8,184 nucleotides of DNA from Frankiaceae bacterium (GTDB taxonomy: Bacteria > Actinomycetota > Actinomycetes > JAFAQI01), in the NCBI GenBank assembly GCA_030840615.1, contig JAVEEE010000505.1, positions 1 through 8,184 of the forward strand. Reading direction: 5' to 3'. The position numbers and the translations under genes were made by a program. The stretch's first letter is position 1; each line of letters starts with the position of its first letter. Shown one piece after another: positions 1-4,444 of this stretch. Below the pieces are notes generated by a model. That model worked only from the letters and a program-made list of their open reading frames with translations, was not told the DNA's origin and ran no database searches.

Positions 1-116
1 GCCGGCTTGGTGGGCGCGCCGGGGGAACCCGATGCAGCCAGCGCTGCGCCGGTGCCCAAGCCCATGGCGAGGATCAGCCCGGCCACGATGGCGACTGGTC
101 GGTGGGGGGTTTTCAT
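1..116 (-). CDS. Secreted or lipid-anchored protein, N-terminus only (cut by left edge)
   Basis: Reading the minus strand from the ATG at 116-114 gives 38 codons that run off the window without a stop. The peptide begins MKTPHRPVAIVAGL, followed by a hydrophobic stretch and small residues (GAALAAS), then a Ser/Gly/Pro-rich start of a mature chain. This is a classical Sec signal peptide: positive N-region, hydrophobic core to about residue 20, and a likely AxA-type cleavage site near residues 24-26. There is no lipobox cysteine in the visible part. The start is supported by GGAGG (minus strand, 130-126) nine bases upstream. Nothing visible identifies the mature protein. It diverges from the flippase/two-component operon and its upstream region holds the phased TGAC repeats, so it is a candidate target of that two-component system (inference). 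Small secreted proteins next to such systems are common in actinobacteria, but its family cannot be told from 38 residues. Confidence 0.75.
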   Translation of the reverse strand, partial: MKTPHRPVAIVAGLILAMGLGTGAALAASGSPGAPTKP

Positions 117-125
117 ACCTGACAA

Positions 126-130
126 CCTCC
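126..130 (-). promoter_or_regulatory. Ribosome binding site of the left-edge secreted protein
   Basis: On the minus strand GGAGG (130-126) lies nine bases before the ATG at 116-114. It is a near-perfect anti-Shine-Dalgarno match and is the reason for accepting this truncated ORF as a real gene with this start. Confidence 0.7.
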
Positions 131-182
131 TATCAGCTGCGATGGCGTTTCCACCGCTGACAGCGAGCCTGCGGTGCACACG

Positions 183-230
183 GTGACAGGGCCCTGACGC
201 AAGCTGACACGACACTGAACCGAGATGAAG
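183..230 (+). repeat. Helically phased TGAC direct-repeat array, candidate response-regulator binding region
   Basis: Four copies of a hexamer related to CTGACA begin at 183 (GTGACA), 194 (CTGACG), 204 (CTGACA) and 215 (CTGAAC), spaced 11, 10 and 11 bp. A weaker fifth (ATGAAG) begins at 225. The TGA core therefore recurs at 184, 195, 205, 216 and 226, once per helical turn. Isolated CTGACA copies also occur at 157-162 and 119-124. Tandem direct repeats of about 11 bp are the usual recognition pattern of OmpR/PhoB-family regulators, and one is encoded in the adjacent operon. The array lies 67-114 bp upstream of the minus-strand start at 116 and about 56-103 bp upstream of the plus-strand start at 286. 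The repeat is seen directly; its role as an operator is inference. Confidence 0.5.
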
Positions 231-285
231 AACGCGTCAGCAGCCATTCAGGAAGCGTTCATGGTTTCCCTGATGAATTGACGAT

Positions 286-1353
286 GTGGTGCTCCGCCAG
301 CCGCCGTTGCTGCACGCGACCGCCGTCGACCGGTGGCGAGTGGTGACCGTCGTGGCGGCGCTCGCTGTCCTCGCTCCGCTGTGGGCCCTTGCCAGCGATG
401 AAGACAGCCTCGCGGGGCTCGCCTCAGCGACGGACGGTGTCACCGCAGCCATCGGGCGGGTGCCATGGCCGGTTGTCGCGGCCGGCGTGGTCGCGCTCAC
501 GCTCGGCGTCGCTCACTACCTCCTCGCCGCAGTGGCGATCCGGGTTTCCAGTGGCCGGCCGCTTCCGCTCGGGGAAGCGACGCTGAGCCAGCTCGCGTCC
601 TCGGTCTTCAACCGCGTGGTCCCCGGTGGCATCGGGGGAGCGGCCACGAACGCGCGCTACCTCTCGCGGCGCGGGCTCCCGATGGGCGCGGCACTCGCAG
701 CCGTCGGCACGTTGGGAGTTCTCGGTGCCGTCGCCGACCTGCTGGGAGCCGGTCTGCTCTTGTTGGGCGGCGCGTCGGTGGACCTCGGTGGTGGGACGCA
801 GGAACTAGGCGTGCTCGCCGCCGCAGGCATGCGCTGGGCACCGGTCAGCCATCTGACGGGAGCGGCGGTGGCCGCCATCGCGCTGTTGGCTGCGGGTGGG
901 GCGGCGTATTTCATCGGCCGGCGGCGACGGCGTAACCGCGCTGCGGGTGCAGGTGCGGGCCCCGGCCGGGGTGCGCACGCGATGCGGCAGCTCGCCGAGC
1001 TGGTTCGGCGACCGGACCGCATCTCGACACTGCTGGTGGCATCGGCCGGCACGACATTCGTCCTGGCATTTGCCTTCGCGGTCGTCGTACGAGCAGTGGC
1101 CGGCGCCGCGGCACCGTCGCTCGCGGCGCTGCTCGTGGTCTATCTCGTCGGGGCTGCGGCGGCATCCGCCGTGCACGTCCCTGCTGTCGCGGGGCCGGCC
1201 GAGATCGCGTTGACGGCGGCACTGGTGGCCAGCGGTGTCGGCGCCGGGCCGGCGCTCGTCTCGGTGCTGGTGTTCCGTGGCATCACTTACTGGGCGCCGG
1301 TGCCGGTGGGTGTCCTCGCCGTACGCAGCTTGCGTCGTCGCGGTGCGCTCTAG
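286..1353 (+). CDS. LPG-synthase-TM / flippase-like (UPF0104) integral membrane protein
   Basis: A 355-residue polytopic membrane protein with about seven to eight hydrophobic segments, roughly at residues 19-36, 61-82, 135-160, 187-210, 248-271, 277-298, 303-325 and 330-347. The family signature is visible as FNRVVPGGIGGAATNARYL (108-126) with the following RRG at 128-130, and the C-terminal GPAEIALTAALVASGV (303-318) and RGITYWAPVPVG (331-342). Relatives include the membrane domain of MprF-type lysyl-phosphatidylglycerol synthases and flippase-like proteins such as AglD, which act on lipids or lipid-linked glycans in the cytoplasmic membrane. No aminoacyl-transferase domain is fused here, so lipid lysylation by this protein alone is unlikely. 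An Arg-rich loop (GRRRRR, 211-216) is probably cytoplasmic. The first in-frame start after the stop at 274-276 is GTG 286; GTG 289 is equally possible, and neither has a clear Shine-Dalgarno sequence. The response regulator follows after 13 bp, implying one operon. Substrate unknown. Confidence 0.8.
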   Translation: MVLRQPPLLHATAVDRWRVVTVVAALAVLAPLWALASDEDSLAGLASATDGVTAAIGRVPWPVVAAGVVALTLGVAHYLLAAVAIRVSSGRPLPLGEATLSQLASSVFNRVVPGGIGGAATNARYLSRRGLPMGAALAAVGTLGVLGAVADLLGAGLLLLGGASVDLGGGTQELGVLAAAGMRWAPVSHLTGAAVAAIALLAAGGAAYFIGRRRRRNRAAGAGAGPGRGAHAMRQLAELVRRPDRISTLLVASAGTTFVLAFAFAVVVRAVAGAAAPSLAALLVVYLVGAAAASAVHVPAVAGPAEIALTAALVASGVGAGPALVSVLVFRGITYWAPVPVGVLAVRSLRRRGAL

Positions 1354-1366
1354 TGGAAGGTGTTCG

Positions 1367-2047
1367 ATGCCCCGAGTGCTGGTGATCGAGGACGAAGTCG
1401 GCATCGCCACGGCCGTGCAGCGTGGGCTGATCGCCGAGGGCTTTGCGGTGGACATCGCGGACAACGGTGTCGACGGCCTGTGGCGCGTGAGCGAGCTCGA
1501 CTACGACGCCGTGGTGCTCGACCTCATGTTGCCGCAGCTGTCCGGCTATGAGGTGTTACGGCGGATGCGCGCTGCCAAGGTCTGGGCACCAGTGCTGATG
1601 TTGACCGCGAAGGACGGCGAGTACGACGTGGCCGACGCGCTCGACCTCGGCGCAGATGACTACCTGACCAAACCGTTCTCCTTCGTCGTGCTTATGGCGC
1701 GGCTGCGGGCCATGATGCGTCGCGCGCAACGCGAGAGACCGGTCGTGCTGATTGCCGGTGACCTTGAGCTCGACCCGGCGCGTCGCCGGTGTGGGCGCGG
1801 CGGGGTCGAAATCGTGCTGACCGCGCGGGAATTTGCCGTCCTCCACTACCTCATGCGGTGTCGCGACGAGGTCGTGTCGAGGAGCGAGATCGTCGCGCAC
1901 GTCTGGGACGAGAACTTCGACGGAGACCCCAACATCGTCGATGTCTACGTGGGCCGACTGAGGCGCAAGATCGACGCTCCTTTTGATCGAGTGGCCATTG
2001 AGACGGTGCGCGGGATGGGCTACCGGCTGCACGGCACCGGCGGGTGA
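1367..2047 (+). CDS. OmpR/PhoB-family DNA-binding response regulator
   Basis: A 226-residue two-component response regulator of normal length. The receiver domain occupies about residues 1-115: acidic pocket E8-D9, phospho-acceptor D52 in VVLDLMLPQLSG, conserved T80 in LMLTAKD, and K102 in YLTKPF. The C-terminal winged-helix domain (about 128-224) shows LTAREFAVLHYLM, the recognition-helix region NIVDVYVGRLRRKID, and the terminal wing ETVRGMGYRL. All residues needed for phosphorylation are intact. ATG 1367 is chosen because GGAAGG (1355-1360) stands six bases upstream and the receiver fold begins right after it (PRVLVIEDE); a longer in-frame start at 1235 would overlap the flippase gene. The sensor kinase begins four bases after its stop, so the two are probably translationally coupled. 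By the usual logic of such pairs it would bind the phased repeats at 183-230 and regulate its own operon and/or the divergent secreted protein (inference). Confidence 0.95.
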   Translation: MPRVLVIEDEVGIATAVQRGLIAEGFAVDIADNGVDGLWRVSELDYDAVVLDLMLPQLSGYEVLRRMRAAKVWAPVLMLTAKDGEYDVADALDLGADDYLTKPFSFVVLMARLRAMMRRAQRERPVVLIAGDLELDPARRRCGRGGVEIVLTAREFAVLHYLMRCRDEVVSRSEIVAHVWDENFDGDPNIVDVYVGRLRRKIDAPFDRVAIETVRGMGYRLHGTGG

Positions 2048-2051
2048 GACG

Positions 2052-3434
2052 GTGCGCGGTTGGTGGCGACACCGTTCGCTGCGTGCGCGGCTGACGGCCG
2101 CCGCGACCGTCGTCATTGCTGCTGTTGTGGCCATCGGCGCCGCACTGCTGCTGTGGCGAGTCAACGCCGCCGTCGTCGCGAAGCTCGACGGGACGATCAC
2201 GCGCGAGGCGCTCAGCGTCGGCGCGGTGGTGCGCAACGCGGGTCAACCGCAGGTTCCGCGGAAGCTGTCCGGAGACACCGTGGTCCAGGTTGTCGACCGC
2301 AGCGGTCACGTCGTTGCCAGCTCGGCGAACATCGACGGCGAGAGCCGGCTGTTCACCTTCAAGGCTCCGACCGCTCTCGCCAATGTGCGCATTCACACGG
2401 TCTCCAACGTGCCGGTGGGAGAGCAGGCCGAGTTCCGGGTGGCCGTCACGGAGGTCGGGGGCTCAGTGCCCTACACGGTGTATGTGGGCCGTCCGCTCGA
2501 CCAGACAATCCAGAGCACCACGGAGCTTGCGATCGGGCTCGCGGTCGGCGTGCCCGCGCTCGCCACAGTGCTCGGCGGCATCACCTGGCTGTTGGTCGGA
2601 CTTGCCCTGCGACCGGTCGAGGTGCTGCGCCAGCAAGCCGCCAAGATCACCGTCACCGATCTGCATCTGCGCGTTGGCGTGCCTCCGACGCGCGACGAGC
2701 TGGCGCGGCTCGCGGCGACGTTGAACGAGCTGCTAAGCGGGCTGGACAAGTCGCTGAGCCAGCAGCGCCAGTTCATCGCGGACGCCGCGCACGAGCTGCG
2801 TAGTCCGATCACCTCCTTGATGGCGCAGCTGGAAGTGGCCCAGATCGAGGAGACCCAGATCGAGGAGACCCAACGCAGGGGCGGCGGTGTGACCCCCGCC
2901 GAGCTGGCACCCGAGGTGTGGCGACTGTCCCGACTGGTCGACGACCTGCTGACGCTGGCGAGCCTGGATGCCGCGCCGTCGGCACCCGACGTGCCGGTGG
3001 ATCTCGATGATCTCGTGTTCGCCGAGCTGCAACGGCCGCGACGGCGTACGGACGTCACCGTCGACGTCAGCGGTGTTTCGGCGGCGAGCATTCGCGGTGA
3101 CACATCCATGCTGACGCGGATGGTGCGCAACCTCCTCGACAATGCGGTGCGGCACGCGCGATCGCGCGTCGAGGTGACGCTGTCCACCGAGGGGATCGAA
3201 GCGACACTTGTCGTGGGGGACGACGGCCCCGGGATTCCCGAGCACAAACGCGATGAGGTCTTCGAGCGTTTCACCCGACTGGACGATGCACGTGACCGTG
3301 ACGCCGGCGGGCGCGGTCTCGGGTTGGCGATCGTGCGCGATGTCGTACGCGCACATCACGGGTCGATCGGCATCACGGACAACCGGCCGGGAGCACGCTT
3401 CATCGTTCGGCTGCCGGCCGCAGAACCCGCCTGA
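2052..3434 (+). CDS. HAMP-domain sensor histidine kinase, partner of the adjacent response regulator
   Basis: A 460-residue membrane sensor kinase. Two transmembrane segments (about residues 15-35 and 159-184) flank an extracytoplasmic domain of about 120 residues that I do not recognise. Then follow HAMP (about 185-237), the DHp domain with the H-box FIADAAHELRSPITSL (phospho-acceptor H247), and the ATPase domain with N-box RNLLDNAVRHA (N364), G1 DDGPGIP (390-396), F-box VFERFTRL and G2 GGRGLGL (419-425). Every catalytic box is intact. GTG 2052 is chosen over the frame's first ATG at 1983, which lies inside the regulator gene; GGTGAG, overlapping the regulator stop, could serve as the ribosome binding site. 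A perfect 15-bp tandem duplication (2841-2870) repeats QIEET within the DHp region. The gene ends immediately before a 12-bp inverted repeat. The stimulus is unknown; co-transcription with a lipid-flippase-like protein suggests an envelope signal (inference). Confidence 0.95.
   Translation: MRGWWRHRSLRARLTAAATVVIAAVVAIGAALLLWRVNAAVVAKLDGTITREALSVGAVVRNAGQPQVPRKLSGDTVVQVVDRSGHVVASSANIDGESRLFTFKAPTALANVRIHTVSNVPVGEQAEFRVAVTEVGGSVPYTVYVGRPLDQTIQSTTELAIGLAVGVPALATVLGGITWLLVGLALRPVEVLRQQAAKITVTDLHLRVGVPPTRDELARLAATLNELLSGLDKSLSQQRQFIADAAHELRSPITSLMAQLEVAQIEETQIEETQRRGGGVTPAELAPEVWRLSRLVDDLLTLASLDAAPSAPDVPVDLDDLVFAELQRPRRRTDVTVDVSGVSAASIRGDTSMLTRMVRNLLDNAVRHARSRVEVTLSTEGIEATLVVGDDGPGIPEHKRDEVFERFTRLDDARDRDAGGRGLGLAIVRDVVRAHHGSIGITDNRPGARFIVRLPAAEPA
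2841..2870 (+). repeat. 15-bp perfect in-frame tandem duplication inside the kinase gene
   Basis: CAGATCGAGGAGACC occurs at 2841-2855 and again, without mismatch, at 2856-2870, and is followed by a further CA. It encodes QIEET twice (residues 264-273), some 17 residues after the phospho-acceptor His247, near the end of the first DHp helix or in the turn. Being a multiple of three it keeps the frame. Absolute identity at synonymous positions suggests a recent slippage duplication. Confidence 0.9.
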
Positions 3435-3488
3435 CCGACTTGTCAGCCGCTGAGAGTGCCATGGCCGTGTGTGGGCCTGACAAGTCGG
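3435..3488. terminator. 12-bp inverted repeat, probable bidirectional terminator between convergent genes
   Basis: CCGACTTGTCAG (3435-3446) and CTGACAAGTCGG (3477-3488) are perfect reverse complements separated by 30 bases. With one bulged base (C3476) two more G-C pairs form (3447-3448 with 3474-3475). The left arm abuts the kinase stop at 3434, and the right arm is 18 bases from the stop of the convergent hydrolase gene at 3507. No T-tract follows on either side, which is common for high-GC actinobacterial terminators. The loop holds the small palindrome GCCATGGC (3458-3465). The position between two convergent stops favours terminator over operator. The arms do carry the CTGACA word of the upstream array, so a binding site is not excluded. 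Confidence 0.7.
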
Positions 3489-3506
3489 GCGTTCGGTAGC
3501 AGGGAA

Positions 3507-4271
3507 TCAGTCGAGGAAGCGATCGAGCATCGGCAGCAGCAGGTCGGCACGACGGGTCACCTGCATGTGCGTCGTGTCGGGCAGGACGGCGAGCTGCGCA
3601 CCGGGGATGAGCTGCTGCATGACCGCTCCGTGCTCGATCGTGGTGAAGTCGCGGTCACCGAGCACCAACAGGATCGGCGAGCTGATGCCGGCGAGCTGGT
3701 CGTCGGTCCATCCCTGCAGGTCTGCGTTGGACGATGACAACGTCGCCAGAAACTCGTCGAAGTGGTCCGGGTGCGGCGAGAGGCGCTTGTACTCCTCCTG
3801 GAAGTCCATGAAGTCCTGCTGGGTCGGCATGCGTGCCGAGGTCGCATATCGGCTCGGGTCGGTCAGGTCTTCGTGCAGCCCGTCGGGTCGCACACTGACC
3901 GACGCAGCGACCACGCGACGCACCCGGTCAGGTGAGTTGACCGCGAGCTCCATCGCCACGGCCCCGCCCATGCTGTGGCCGAGCACATGAGCGCGGTCGA
4001 TGCCCAGGTGGTCCAGCAACCCGACGACGTCGCCGGCCAGCGCGGCCGGTGTGATCTCCCGGCTCGTGTCAGCGGTGCGTCCGTGACCCTGCAGCTCGAC
4101 ACCGATCACCCGGTGCCGCTGAGCCAGCGACGGGATCAACCCGGCGAAGCTGAGTCGGATGCTCAGCATGCCGCCGTGGAGCAGCACGAGCGGCGACCCC
4201 GCGCCGTAGGTCTCGTAGAACATGTGGATGCCGTTGACGTCGGCGTATCCGCTCGCTACCGGCTCATTCAT
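3507..4271 (-). CDS. Alpha/beta-fold hydrolase
   Basis: A 254-residue cytoplasmic enzyme of the alpha/beta hydrolase superfamily, of usual length. Visible landmarks are the oxyanion-hole segment LVLLHGGM (28-35), the conserved GVELQGHGRT (57-66), the nucleophile elbow GHSMGG with Ser100, the acid Asp208 in LVLGDRD, and His235 in DTTHMQ. The catalytic triad is therefore complete. A cap region (about 128-195) lies between strand 6 and the acid. Substrate cannot be assigned: relatives include esterases, C-C hydrolases, enol-lactonases and haloperoxidase-like proteins. The frame extends upstream to 4373, but ATG 4271 is preferred because GGGAG stands about six bases upstream and the domain begins a few residues later; the upstream extension is Arg-rich and unlike the family. 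It diverges from the molybdenum hydroxylase operon across 173 bp, so a joint pathway (ester or ring cleavage plus oxidation) is possible but unproven. Confidence 0.9.
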   Translation of the reverse strand: MNEPVASGYADVNGIHMFYETYGAGSPLVLLHGGMLSIRLSFAGLIPSLAQRHRVIGVELQGHGRTADTSREITPAALAGDVVGLLDHLGIDRAHVLGHSMGGAVAMELAVNSPDRVRRVVAASVSVRPDGLHEDLTDPSRYATSARMPTQQDFMDFQEEYKRLSPHPDHFDEFLATLSSSNADLQGWTDDQLAGISSPILLVLGDRDFTTIEHGAVMQQLIPGAQLAVLPDTTHMQVTRRADLLLPMLDRFLD

Positions 4272-4444
4272 GGCGCGCTCCCTCGGCTGCAGGACTACAC
4301 CATGGAGACGTCGCCGGCTCCCTGACCTCATCGGTGCCGCGAGGCGAACCTCACTGGCTGTTAGCTCCGGCATAAGGGACTATTGAGACAAGGCGGTCCC
4401 GCCCCAGCGCCACCGGGACCCGAGTCGTCCCGGGAGGCCCGCGC
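4272..4444. other. Divergent intergenic region with leader of the oxidoreductase operon
   Basis: This 173-bp gap must contain promoters for the minus-strand hydrolase and the plus-strand oxidoreductase operon. The hydrolase ribosome binding site (minus-strand GGGAG) is at its left end, and GGGAGG (4432-4437) for the large subunit is at its right end. I could not settle on a convincing -35/-10 pair or a regulator palindrome in 4290-4390. The rightmost 40 bases hold the competing hairpins annotated separately. No regulator gene for this operon is present in the window. Confidence 0.5.
4395..4437 (+). promoter_or_regulatory. Three-arm leader with mutually exclusive hairpins at the large-subunit ribosome binding site
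   Basis: Arm A GGTCCCG (4395-4401) is the perfect complement of CGGGACC (4414-4420). Arm B CCGGGAC (4413-4419) is also the perfect complement of arm C GTCCCGG (4427-4433). A:B (7 bp, 12-base loop) and B:C (7 bp, 7-base loop) share the same middle arm and so cannot form together. Arm C overlaps the first two bases of the Shine-Dalgarno GGGAGG (4432-4437), seven bases before the ATG at 4445. This layout would allow translational control by switching between A:B (site free) and B:C (site partly masked). The pairing is directly visible; that it is transcribed and regulatory is inference, and GC-rich DNA makes chance hairpins frequent. Confidence 0.3.

Larger units (their letters stand above)
117..285. 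other. Divergent intergenic region
   Basis: This 169-bp gap separates the minus-strand secreted-protein gene from the plus-strand operon, so it must hold promoters for both. I see the phased TGAC repeats and the minus-strand ribosome binding site, but no convincing -35/-10 pair in either direction. A short reading frame (225-281, 18 codons, MKNASAAIQEAFMVSLMN) ends four bases before the flippase GTG. It has no clear ribosome binding site and is not called as a gene. Confidence 0.5.

Noticed and set aside
805..1464. Minus-strand frame of 219 codons over the flippase and regulator starts
   Set aside because: Shadow of two recognised plus-strand genes; no recognisable domain and low-complexity Arg/His-rich composition.
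1983..2051. Longer N-terminus for the histidine kinase from ATG 1983
   Set aside because: It would overlap the response regulator gene by 65 bases and add a non-family segment before the first transmembrane helix; GTG 2052 gives normal architecture.
4272..4373. Upstream extension of the alpha/beta hydrolase to ATG 4373
   Set aside because: The extra 34 residues are Arg-rich and outside the fold, whereas ATG 4271 has a GGGAG ribosome binding site at good spacing.
4395..4444. Moco or other known riboswitch in the oxidoreductase leader
   Set aside because: The structured part is only about 40 bases with simple hairpins and lacks the multi-helix architecture of the Moco riboswitch or any other class I recognise.
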